Shown: in pieces, positions 1 to 6,629 of the stretch
Layout: every line of letters starts with the position of its first letter
Position numbering within the stretch: the stretch's first letter is position 1
Assembly (NCBI GenBank): GCA_964431965.1
Contig: CAYSLU010000119.1
Span: 1 to 13,365 of the forward strand
DNA from: CAYSLU01 sp964431965
Lineage (GTDB): Bacteria; Verrucomicrobiota; Kiritimatiellia; CAIKKV01; CAYSLU01
Direction of reading: 5' to 3'
Length of the DNA stretch: 13,365 bases
Position numbers and translations under genes: made by a program
The notes under the pieces: generated by a model
Told to the model about the DNA's origin: nothing
The model's input: the letters and a program-made list of their open reading frames with translations, nothing else
The model's database searches: none

Positions 1-346
1 CTCGGGCGGCGGCAGCGGGCGCGGGCGCCGGCTTGGACGTCGCGGCGGGAGCGACCGGTGCCTTCGGGGCCGCTGCGGCCGGCGCCGGCAGGGCCGGCAG
101 AGGCTCTCCCGGTTTTCCGATGATCGCCACGGGCGCCTGTACGGGTACCGTCTGGCCCTCGGCCACGAGGATCTTGAGGAGCGTTCCGTCCTGGTAGCTC
201 TCCACCTCCAGGACCGCCTTATCGGTCTCGATCTCGTAGATGACTTCGCCCTTGCGGACGGCGTCACCCTCCTTCTTGTGCCACTTGACGATCGTGGACT
301 CCTCGGCCGTCTGGCCGAACTTCGGCATGGTGATGATCTGGGCCAT
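1..346 (-). CDS. 2-oxoacid (pyruvate) dehydrogenase E2, lipoyl domain, 3' end outside window
   Basis: This is the start of a dihydrolipoamide acyltransferase, the E2 core of a 2-oxoacid dehydrogenase complex. The visible 115 residues begin MAQIITMPKFGQ and form one lipoyl domain (about residues 1-80). The lipoylation lysine is K43 in the context ETDKAVLEVES. From about residue 80 the chain becomes an Ala/Pro-rich flexible linker, typical of the swinging arm of E2 proteins, and it is still linker at the window edge. The peripheral-subunit-binding and catalytic domains must lie to the left. The ATG at 346 is preceded by GGAGA seven nt upstream and lies 15 nt after the E1 stop, so E1 and E2 are co-transcribed and probably translated together. 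The family is certain. Pyruvate as substrate is inferred from the E1 neighbour. Confidence 0.93.
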   Translation of the reverse strand, partial: MAQIITMPKFGQTAEESTIVKWHKKEGDAVRKGEVIYEIETDKAVLEVESYQDGTLLKILVAEGQTVPVQAPVAIIGKPGEPLPALPAPAAAAPKAPVAPAATSKPAPAPAAAAR

Positions 347-361
347 GGATGCGTCTCCGGC

Positions 362-2653
362 TTACAGGATGCGCTTCGCCGCCGCGACGATATCGTTCGC
401 GTTCGGCAGGAACGCCGCCTCGAGGATGTGGGACTGCGGTGCGATGCCGTCCTTGGCGCCGATGCGCAGCACGGGGGCGTCCAGGTAGTCGAACGCCTCG
501 GACATGATCCGGGACGCGATTTCGCCGGTGAAGCTGCCGATGCTCACGCACTGGCTGGCTACGATGCAGCGGCCGGTCTTCTTTACGGACCGCAGGATCG
601 TCTCCATGTCGAGCGGGACGAGCGAGCGGATGTCGATCACCTCCACGCTCGCGCCGGCCTCGGACTGGAGCTTGTCCGCTGCGGTCAGGGCGTCGGGCAC
701 CGTCGGCCCCCACGATACGATCGTCAGGTCCTTGCCCTCGCGCTTCACGTCCGCGACTCCGAGGGGAACCAGGTAGTCGTCCTCGGGGACGGGCCCCTTC
801 ACGCCGTAGAGCAGCTGGGACTCGACGAACATGATCGGGTTGTTGTCCCGGATCGCGCTCTTCAGCATCCCCTTGGCGTCGTACGGCGTGGACGGGTAGA
901 CCACGTAGATCCCGGGGATGTGCGCGAACATGGACTCGAGCGTCTGCGAGTGCTGGCCACCGTAGCCCTTGCCTCCGCCCACCGACGCGCGGAGGACCAG
1001 CGGAATCTCGGCCTTGGCGCCCGACATGTAGTGCCACTTCGACGCCTGGTTGCTGATGGCGTCCGAGGCCATGAGCGCGAAGTCCATGTACATGAGCTCG
1101 ATGACGGGCCGCAGGCCGACCATCGCCGCGCCGACGGCCGTGCTGCAGATGGCGGCCTCGGAGATCGGCGTGTTGAACACGCGCTCCCGGCCGAAGGCTT
1201 CCAGCAGGCCCTTGGTGACCTTGAAGGCTCCGCCGTAGTCCGCCACGTCCTCGCCGTAGAAGACCACGCGGTTGTCGCGCATCATCTCCTGAACCAGGGC
1301 CTCCTTGAGCGCATCCCGGTAGTTCAGCTCACCGTCGGTGCGCTTGATCGCCGGCAGCTCCTTGACGACGGTCACCTTCCGGTTGACCTCGGGCACCACG
1401 TCGGCCTTCGTGTCCGTGTACATGTACCGGATTACGTCCGCGGGATCGGGCTCGGGCGCCGCTGCCGCCTTGACCGCGGCGCGGGCGTTGCGCTCCTGCA
1501 CCTTGCGGATCAGCGCGTCCAGGCCCTTCCGGGTGAGCACGCCGGCGTCCAGGATCTGCTGCGTGAGCGTCTGGATGGGGTCGACGGCCTTCCACGCCTC
1601 CTCCTCCTCCTTCGTGCGGTACTCGTTGCGCGGGTCGGTCAGCGAGTGACCGTAGTAGCGGTAGGTGTCGGCCTCGATCAAGTAGGGGCCCTGGCCCGTG
1701 CGGCAGCCCTCGGCCGCGCGCCCGATGGCGTCGTGCACGGCGAGCACGTCCATGCCGTTCACGACCTCGGCGTGCATGTTGTTGTCGGCGAAGCCGGCGG
1801 CGCGCCGCGCGAGGCGGGTGACTCCGAAGACCTCCTCGTCCCCGCGGCCCGTCATGCCGTAGTGGTTGTTCACGATCAGGTAGATGATCGGGATTCCGAA
1901 CTTGTGGTCCTTGGCCAGCTTGTTCGTGAACTGCTTCTGCGCCGCCCAGTTCAGGCTTTCGAGGACAATTCCGTTCGCGTAAGCGCCATCGCCGGCGAAG
2001 CAGCAGGCGACGCGGCCGTTGCGCAGATAGCGGGCGGCCATGGCCGCGCCGGTGCAGATCGGCACGCCGCCGCCGACGATCGCGTTGGCGCCGAGGTGCC
2101 CGAGGGTGAAGTCCGCGATGTGCATGCCGCCGCCGCGCCCGCGGCAGTAGCCCTCTTCCTTGCCGAAGAGCTCGGCGATCGTCCGGAAGACATGGTCTTC
2201 CATCGCGATGTCGATCAGCTCCGCCCGGTTCTTCGCCCTGGCATCCGGGACGCGCGTCTTCAGCCGCTCGTCGCTCAGGGCGCGGATGGCCGCGCAGCCC
2301 TTCGCGATGCTGTCGCCATGGCCGCGGTGGGTGGACGTGATGTAGTCCTCCGGGGCGATGCCGTGGCTGGCGCCGACGGCCGTCGCCTCCTGGCCGATCG
2401 AGACGTGCGTGGGGCCCCGGTAGTTGTAGCCCGCGCACGGCTCATAGGCGTTCGCGCGCAGCTTGACGATCATCTCCTCGAACTCGCGGACCGTCAGCAT
2501 GTCCTCGAGCATGAGGACGACGTCGTCGCGGGTGAGGGTCTTGGCCTTCAGCAGGCCCTTCAGGTTCCCGGCGAACTGGAACATCGGGATCTTGCCGCAG
2601 GAGATGGTTCCCGGAGTAAAGTCCGGCCGGCCGTTGCTCAGGTAGTTGGGCAT
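362..2653 (-). CDS. Fused pyruvate dehydrogenase E1 alpha/beta, ThDP-dependent
   Basis: This 763-aa protein joins both E1 chains that decarboxylate the 2-oxoacid and pass the acyl group to lipoyl-E2. The alpha part (about 40-400) has the ThDP motif starting GDG at 221-223 and ending NN at 262-263. It also has a phosphorylation-loop-like YGHSLTDP at 334-341, which resembles pyruvate rather than branched-chain E1. A linker (about 395-440) leads to the beta part (about 443-763), with GEDV at 467-470 carrying the probable ThDP-activating Glu468. The GDG-to-NN span is about 43 residues, some 12 longer than usual, with the extra sequence around 238-252. The frame is open far upstream, but ATG 2653 has AAAGGA in front and gives a normal E1 start. 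Acetoin dehydrogenase E1 is an alternative, but no acetoin genes are visible. Confidence 0.93.
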   Translation of the reverse strand: MPNYLSNGRPDFTPGTISCGKIPMFQFAGNLKGLLKAKTLTRDDVVLMLEDMLTVREFEEMIVKLRANAYEPCAGYNYRGPTHVSIGQEATAVGASHGIAPEDYITSTHRGHGDSIAKGCAAIRALSDERLKTRVPDARAKNRAELIDIAMEDHVFRTIAELFGKEEGYCRGRGGGMHIADFTLGHLGANAIVGGGVPICTGAAMAARYLRNGRVACCFAGDGAYANGIVLESLNWAAQKQFTNKLAKDHKFGIPIIYLIVNNHYGMTGRGDEEVFGVTRLARRAAGFADNNMHAEVVNGMDVLAVHDAIGRAAEGCRTGQGPYLIEADTYRYYGHSLTDPRNEYRTKEEEEAWKAVDPIQTLTQQILDAGVLTRKGLDALIRKVQERNARAAVKAAAAPEPDPADVIRYMYTDTKADVVPEVNRKVTVVKELPAIKRTDGELNYRDALKEALVQEMMRDNRVVFYGEDVADYGGAFKVTKGLLEAFGRERVFNTPISEAAICSTAVGAAMVGLRPVIELMYMDFALMASDAISNQASKWHYMSGAKAEIPLVLRASVGGGKGYGGQHSQTLESMFAHIPGIYVVYPSTPYDAKGMLKSAIRDNNPIMFVESQLLYGVKGPVPEDDYLVPLGVADVKREGKDLTIVSWGPTVPDALTAADKLQSEAGASVEVIDIRSLVPLDMETILRSVKKTGRCIVASQCVSIGSFTGEIASRIMSEAFDYLDAPVLRIGAKDGIAPQSHILEAAFLPNANDIVAAAKRIL

Positions 2654-2676
2654 GTGTCCTTTTCCTCGTGCGTTTG

Positions 2677-3456
2677 CTACACCGTCACAATCTTGACTCC
2701 GCTGCGCCGGATTTCCCGCGCCGTCCGGGCGTTGATGCCCGAGTCCGTGATGAGGCAGTGGACGTCGGACGCCGCGCCGAAGCGCGCGAACGACACCCGG
2801 CCGGCCTTCGCGCTGTCCGCCAGCAGGACGACCTGCTGCGCGTGGGCGATCACGAGGCTCTTCGTGAACGCCTCCTGGTGGTCCGTCGTCGTCAGTCCGG
2901 CTTCCCGCGTGACGCCGATGGTGCCCATGAACGCGATGTCGAAATGCAGGGGATCGATCGTATGCCGCGTGATGGGGCCGACGAAGGTCTGGCTCAGCCG
3001 GCGGAGTTCGCCGCCGACCAGGATCAGCCGCGGGCCCTCGCTCGCGAGCTCCATCGCGACGCGCAGGGAGTTGGTGACCACCGAGAGCCCGGCCTGGTCC
3101 CGGAGCAGGCGCGCCAGCGCCAGCACGGTGCTGCCGCCGTCGAGGTAGACGCAGGCGTTCGGGGCGATCAGCGCGAAGGCCGCGCGGGCGATGCGCTGCT
3201 TCTCGTCCGCGGCCACGCTCTCCTTGTTGTCGAACAGGGGCTCCTCGAGCCGGCTGCCGATGCGCATGGCGCCGCCGTGCACGCGGCGGACTTCTCCGAG
3301 CGCCGCGAGCTGCAGCAGGTCGCGGCGGGCTGTGGCCGCCGAGATGCCGAGCTCGCGCTGGAGGTGCGAGACGCTGACCACGCGCTGGCCGGCCAGGATG
3401 CGGCGCACCTTTTCCAGCCGCTCCGGCGCCAGGTCGCGTGTGTCGGGTGACTTCAT
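2677..3456 (-). CDS. DeoR/GlpR-family transcriptional regulator
   Basis: This 259-aa protein has the usual length and order of the DeoR family. The N-terminal winged helix (about residues 11-65) includes the recognition stretch SAATARRDLLQL and the wing signature VRRVHGGA. The C-terminal sugar-phosphate-sensing DeoRC domain (about 80-240) shows DGGST at 106-110, VVTNS at 126-130, VGGE at 147-150 and LLADSAKAGR at 211-220. Members of this family usually repress sugar or nucleoside catabolism and are released by a phosphorylated sugar. The gene lies 23 nt before the E1 gene on the same strand and would be its first operon member, so autoregulation and control of the dehydrogenase are likely, by inference. 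The effector cannot be read from the sequence. The ATG at 3456 is the first start that preserves the full HTH; its ribosome site is weak. Confidence 0.93.
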   Translation of the reverse strand: MKSPDTRDLAPERLEKVRRILAGQRVVSVSHLQRELGISAATARRDLLQLAALGEVRRVHGGAMRIGSRLEEPLFDNKESVAADEKQRIARAAFALIAPNACVYLDGGSTVLALARLLRDQAGLSVVTNSLRVAMELASEGPRLILVGGELRRLSQTFVGPITRHTIDPLHFDIAFMGTIGVTREAGLTTTDHQEAFTKSLVIAHAQQVVLLADSAKAGRVSFARFGAASDVHCLITDSGINARTAREIRRSGVKIVTV

Positions 3457-3491
3457 GAACGATCAAATCCGATCCCAAACGTGCAGATTGA

Positions 3492-3520
3492 ATCATAGTC
3501 GGGCAGCCGGCGGCAAGCAT
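3492..3520 (-). promoter_or_regulatory. Candidate promoter for the DeoR-E1-E2 operon
   Basis: Reading the minus strand, TATGAT (3497-3492) matches the -10 consensus at five of six positions. It lies about 36 nt before the DeoR start, giving a leader of about 28 nt. The -35 is poor: ATGCTT at 3520-3515 with a 17-nt spacer. The poor -35 would fit an activated promoter or a chance -10 match. Confidence 0.4.
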
Positions 3521-3714
3521 GGAAAGCGCGGTGCGAGCATCGCCGGCGTCCGCGGATCGTGCTCGCGGATCCGCCCGGTACGGGGGGGGGCGATGCCCGA
3601 CCGGTGGCAGGCTTCCGGCGACCACGGAGGGCTGGCCGGGCGCCACGCGCCGCAAGCCGCAATCGCGTCAGCCGGCGATGGCCGCGCGCTTCCCGGCGAA
3701 GCGGTCTGCAACCA

Positions 3715-3744
3715 TTGCCTGGAGGGACGCGGTTCCCGTATACT
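3715..3744 (+). promoter_or_regulatory. Candidate sigma70-type promoter for the oxidoreductase-hydrolase pair
   Basis: TTGCCT (3715-3720) and TATACT (3739-3744) are separated by 18 nt. Each is close to consensus, and the start codon at 3790 would follow a leader of about 40 nt. This is the best promoter-like match I found in the window. Confidence 0.55.
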
Positions 3745-3789
3745 CGCCGGCAGTTCGGGGTGGAGAGCGGGCCGGAACAGGAGCGCGGA

Positions 3790-4968
3790 ATGCGAATTGG
3801 CGTCATTGGGGCGGGGCACGCGGGAATCGAGGCGGCGAAGGCGGCCCGGACGGCCGGGGCGGACGTTCAGGTCTTCTCCTCGGAGCGGGTCGTTCCATAC
3901 TACCGGCCCCGGCTGGTGGCGCTGGCCTTTGGCCAGGCCGAGTTCCGCTCGATCCAGATGCAGCCAGCCGAGTGGTACGTCACCCAGGGCATCGACCTGC
4001 GACTGGGTGCCCGGGTGGTGTCGGTGGATCCCGGCGGCCGGATCGTCCGGACCGATCTCGGGGAGCATCGGTTCGATGCCGTTGTTCTGGCTTGCGGGGC
4101 AGAGCCGATCCTGCCGCCGTTTGCGACGGGCGGCGTCCCCGGGGTGCTGCCGCTGTGGAGTGTGGCCCACGCCGATTTGATCCGGGCGCGGGTGAAGGCG
4201 GGCGGGCGGTTGGTCGTTGTCGGCGGCGGCATTCTGGGGGTTGAGGCGGCGCTCCGCGGCGTGGACGCGGGGATGCAGGTGCGGATCATCGAACTGATGG
4301 AGCGGATGATGCCGGCGCAGTTCGGGGCGCGCGCGTCCTCCATCCTGCTCCGCCGGCTCCGGGAGCGCGGGATCGAGGTGTCGCTGGGCGAGGGCGTGGC
4401 AAGCGCGGCGCCGGCGGATGGAGACGCGGTCCGGCTGACCCTGACCACCGGGCGTGAACTGACGGCCGAGCTGTGCCTGGTCTCGATCGGCGCGCGTCCA
4501 GACGCGCTGCTCGCCAAGGCGGCGGGCCTGGCCTCCGGGCGCGGGATTGTGGTGAGCGAGTACCTGGAGACGTCGGCGCCGGGCTGGTACGCCGCCGGCG
4601 ATGCGATCCAGTTCCAGGGGGTGACGCGCTGCTCGGTGCGGGAGGCGATGCTGCAGGGGCGGATCGCCGGAGCGAATGCGGGGGCCGCGGACCGGCCTGA
4701 GGCGCGACACGCGTATGCGCCGGAATCCCTTCCGCTCATGTTCAAGAGCGGAGATTTTGAGATCTACGCGATCGGCCAACCGGGCGGCGACGGCTGCGAG
4801 GAGCACCTCCTCGAGGGCGCGACGGAGGCGGTTATCCGATGCCTGGTACAGAAGGACGGCATGCCCGTCGGCGTGCAGATGATCGGAACGCGGGAAGGTT
4901 TCGACACGTACGCCCAGATGGTCAAGCAGAAGCAGGCCGGCCCGTCTGGTCGGGCGGCGAGGCGTTAG
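3790..4968 (+). CDS. FAD/NAD(P)-dependent oxidoreductase (pyridine nucleotide-disulphide oxidoreductase fold)
   Basis: This 392-aa flavoprotein has two Rossmann nucleotide-binding sites. The first, GVIGAGHAGIEAAKAAR (4-20), binds FAD. The second, LVVVGGGILGVEAALRG (141-157), binds NAD(P)H. ACGAEPILPP (101-110) and GWYAAGDAIQF (265-275, the second FAD contact) complete the family pattern. YYRPRL (37-42) resembles the rubredoxin/ferredoxin reductase and NirB-type branch. There is no redox-active CxxxxC in the FAD domain, so it is not a disulphide reductase. The C-terminal part (about 310-380) is a small interface domain. The ATG at 3790 has AGGAG six nt upstream and begins directly at the FAD motif; earlier in-frame codons add only non-conserved sequence. 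The electron acceptor is unknown, and no rubredoxin, ferredoxin or other partner gene is adjacent. The next gene starts 37 nt downstream. Confidence 0.9.
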   Translation: MRIGVIGAGHAGIEAAKAARTAGADVQVFSSERVVPYYRPRLVALAFGQAEFRSIQMQPAEWYVTQGIDLRLGARVVSVDPGGRIVRTDLGEHRFDAVVLACGAEPILPPFATGGVPGVLPLWSVAHADLIRARVKAGGRLVVVGGGILGVEAALRGVDAGMQVRIIELMERMMPAQFGARASSILLRRLRERGIEVSLGEGVASAAPADGDAVRLTLTTGRELTAELCLVSIGARPDALLAKAAGLASGRGIVVSEYLETSAPGWYAAGDAIQFQGVTRCSVREAMLQGRIAGANAGAADRPEARHAYAPESLPLMFKSGDFEIYAIGQPGGDGCEEHLLEGATEAVIRCLVQKDGMPVGVQMIGTREGFDTYAQMVKQKQAGPSGRAARR

Positions 4969-5005
4969 CGTCGGAGCGTGCGGGCCAGCAGGAGCGAGGT
5001 GACCG

Positions 5006-5818
5006 ATGGACCTGATCCAGACCGAAGACGGCCGGTGGACGACGGTGTTCGGGAAGTCGGGGGCGCACGATCTGATGCTGGACGTTTACCGTCCCGCCGA
5101 CAGCGGGCCGGGTCCGAGGCCGGGAGTGGTTTTCGTCCACGGCGGCGGCTGGGGTGGCGGCAACCGGACGCAATTCCGCTGGCACGCCGAGCAGGCGGCG
5201 GCGGCCGGCTATGTCGCGATCTCGATCGGCTATCGTCTGACGGGCGTGGCGAAGTACCCTGCGGCGCTCGACGACTGCCAGAGGGGGGTGCGCTGGTTCC
5301 GGAAGCACGCTGCGGAGTTGAACCTCGACCCGACTCGGGTTGGCGCGTTCGGCTCGTCCGCGGGGGGGCATCTGGTGGCCTGTCTCGGCGTGCGGGAGAC
5401 ACGCGACGACTCGGATCCGGATCTGGCCGGCCTGTCCAGTCGAGTCCAATGCGTCGTCGACGTCCATGGGCTGCATGATCTGCCGTCTCTGGGGACGCAC
5501 CCGATCAGCAAGGCATGCGTGACGTTTATCGGGGGCACGCACGAGGAGAAGCCGGACGCGTGGGCCGATGCCTCGCCGCTGCGCTTTGTGGACGCACAGT
5601 CAGCGCCGACTTTGCTGGTCCATGCGCCCGACGATGCGAGCGTACCGTACGAGCAGTCGATCCGCTTCGCGACGGCTCTCATGGCTGCGGCGCGGCCGGT
5701 GGAGTTCATGCCCACGCCGGGGTCGGGGCACGGCTTCGTCTACAGCCCGGCGGGCGAATGGACGCAGCGGGTGTGGCCGGTCGCCCTGGCGTGGCTCGAC
5801 CGGTTCCTGAAGTGCTGA
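5006..5818 (+). CDS. Alpha/beta-hydrolase esterase (HGGGW type)
   Basis: This 270-aa single-domain serine hydrolase resembles carboxylesterases of the hormone-sensitive-lipase/BD-FAE type. The oxyanion-hole motif HGGGW is at 45-49. The nucleophile elbow GSSAGG at 116-121 gives Ser118. The acid is probably Asp210 in HAPDDASVP, and the base is His242 in GSGHGF, so the whole triad is present in the right order. No signal peptide is seen, so it should act in the cytoplasm. It likely removes an acyl or acetyl ester from a small molecule or sugar; the substrate cannot be told. The ATG at 5006 has AGGTG a few nt upstream and follows the oxidoreductase by 37 nt, suggesting co-transcription. A dienelactone hydrolase or peptidase role is possible but less likely given HGGGW. 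Confidence 0.92.
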   Translation: MDLIQTEDGRWTTVFGKSGAHDLMLDVYRPADSGPGPRPGVVFVHGGGWGGGNRTQFRWHAEQAAAAGYVAISIGYRLTGVAKYPAALDDCQRGVRWFRKHAAELNLDPTRVGAFGSSAGGHLVACLGVRETRDDSDPDLAGLSSRVQCVVDVHGLHDLPSLGTHPISKACVTFIGGTHEEKPDAWADASPLRFVDAQSAPTLLVHAPDDASVPYEQSIRFATALMAAARPVEFMPTPGSGHGFVYSPAGEWTQRVWPVALAWLDRFLKC

Positions 5819-5844
5819 GCGGTCCAACCGCTCCTTTCTCCTTT
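5817..5844 (+). terminator. Short hairpin after the hydrolase, probable weak intrinsic terminator
   Basis: GAGCGGT (5817-5823) and ACCGCTC (5827-5833) pair perfectly around a 3-nt loop, CCA. The stem begins inside the stop codon. It is followed by CTTTCTCCTTT, a T-rich tract interrupted by C. The position between convergent genes fits a terminator for the plus-strand pair. Confidence 0.5.
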
Positions 5845-5928
5845 GGCCGGAGAGAGGCGCCGCGGCGGACGAACTCCAGAGGCGTGACCTGTTGGGGGGG
5901 GGTGAGCGGCGAAGGCCCCGACGCAGGC

Positions 5929-6585
5929 TCAGGAGAACATCAGATCCCCGAACTGCTCCGGTCGGTGGAAGTTGGGACGCTCCCAGGCGATCGGGTTCCA
6001 GCAGGCATACTGCGGATCGGTCTTGCCGCCGCAGCGGTAGAAGTTGCCGGACCAGCGTCCGCTGAAGGCGAGGCGTCGCGCGCAGAATTCCTGGAGCAGG
6101 TCCAGCGGCAGCCGCGCGTAGACGCGCCACTCCCGGTCGCTGGGGCACTCGTCCTTGGCCGGCCCGGAGAAGGTCGTACGGACCGTCAGTCGCGCCGCCT
6201 GTGCGGGCGTGGCGAGCCAGCGCTGCATCATGTGCGGGCCGAATCCGAAGTGGACCGCTCCGCAGCAGTTGATCTCGAGGTTGAAGTAGCTGAGCCCGTC
6301 GTCCGGCCACGGGTTGGCGAAGAACTCGACGCAGGAATCGACGCAGACGGGGCCGTTGAGTTCGCGTGGCTGGGCGGAGATATGCCGGTCGGTCGCCACG
6401 AACAGCACGTGCAGGGCCTCCGGATCGTGCAGCAGGCGCACCTCCGTATCCTGCCGGTCGCCCGCCCGGTACCACGGGTAGTGGGCGATGCGGGCGATCC
6501 CGGCCCTGGCCCACGCGGCCGGATCCAGCGCGTTCTCCGGCTGGAACGGCGTGGAGACTCCGTCAATTCGATACGTCTGGCTCAT
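5929..6585 (-). CDS. CBM9-like carbohydrate-binding protein
   Basis: This 218-aa protein consists almost entirely of one domain of the carbohydrate-binding family 9-like (DOMON-related) beta-sandwich type. Family-like stretches are VCVDSCVEFFANP (80-92), YFNLEINCCGAVHFGFGP (100-117) and the C-terminal NFYRCGGKTD (181-190), CWNPIAW (195-201) and FHRPEQFGDLMF (206-217). No signal peptide or catalytic domain is visible. Stand-alone proteins of this type are frequent in polysaccharide-degrading bacteria, usually beside glycoside hydrolases; whether they bind sugars themselves is mostly untested. It is the last gene of the three-gene cluster, 44 nt after the membrane protein. The ATG at 6585 has AAGGAG close upstream. 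It contains an unusually high number of cysteines for a cytoplasmic protein (C81, C85, C107, C108, C147, C168, C185, C195). Confidence 0.85.
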   Translation of the reverse strand: MSQTYRIDGVSTPFQPENALDPAAWARAGIARIAHYPWYRAGDRQDTEVRLLHDPEALHVLFVATDRHISAQPRELNGPVCVDSCVEFFANPWPDDGLSYFNLEINCCGAVHFGFGPHMMQRWLATPAQAARLTVRTTFSGPAKDECPSDREWRVYARLPLDLLQEFCARRLAFSGRWSGNFYRCGGKTDPQYACWNPIAWERPNFHRPEQFGDLMFS

Positions 6586-6629
6586 GGCGCTCCTTCGGAC
6601 CGGTCGGCTTCAGCCTTCGGCCGGCGGGC

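Larger units (their letters stand above)
3457..3789. other. Divergent intergenic region (333 nt)
   Basis: This is a non-coding stretch between the divergently transcribed DeoR gene and the FAD oxidoreductase gene. Reading frames extend through it on both strands, but they have no recognisable protein content and look like GC-rich extensions of neighbouring frames. It contains candidate promoters at each end, a 7-bp inverted repeat GCGGATC/GATCCGC (3552-3558 and 3568-3574, 9-nt loop) and nine consecutive G at 3582-3590. Close to the DeoR start, CGATC occurs twice (3460-3464 and 3470-3474), ten nt apart, which could be a direct-repeat operator. I see no RNA gene here. Confidence 0.6.

Noticed and set aside
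278..3148. 956-aa plus-strand open frame
   Set aside because: It is the antisense shadow of the E1 and regulator genes; the composition is biased and no motif is recognisable.
3552..3574. Terminator or RNA gene at the GCGGATC/GATCCGC repeat
   Set aside because: No T tract follows on either strand and there is no upstream gene to terminate; it is kept only as a repeat in the intergenic description.
362..3655. A 1097-aa reading of the E1 frame starting far upstream
   Set aside because: The added 334 residues lie antiparallel-frame to a convincing DeoR gene on the same strand, are Arg/Pro/Ala-rich without domain content, and a good ATG with ribosome site exists at 2653.
3493..4806. 437-aa minus-strand open frame
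   Set aside because: It is antisense to the FAD oxidoreductase, which has unambiguous Rossmann motifs.
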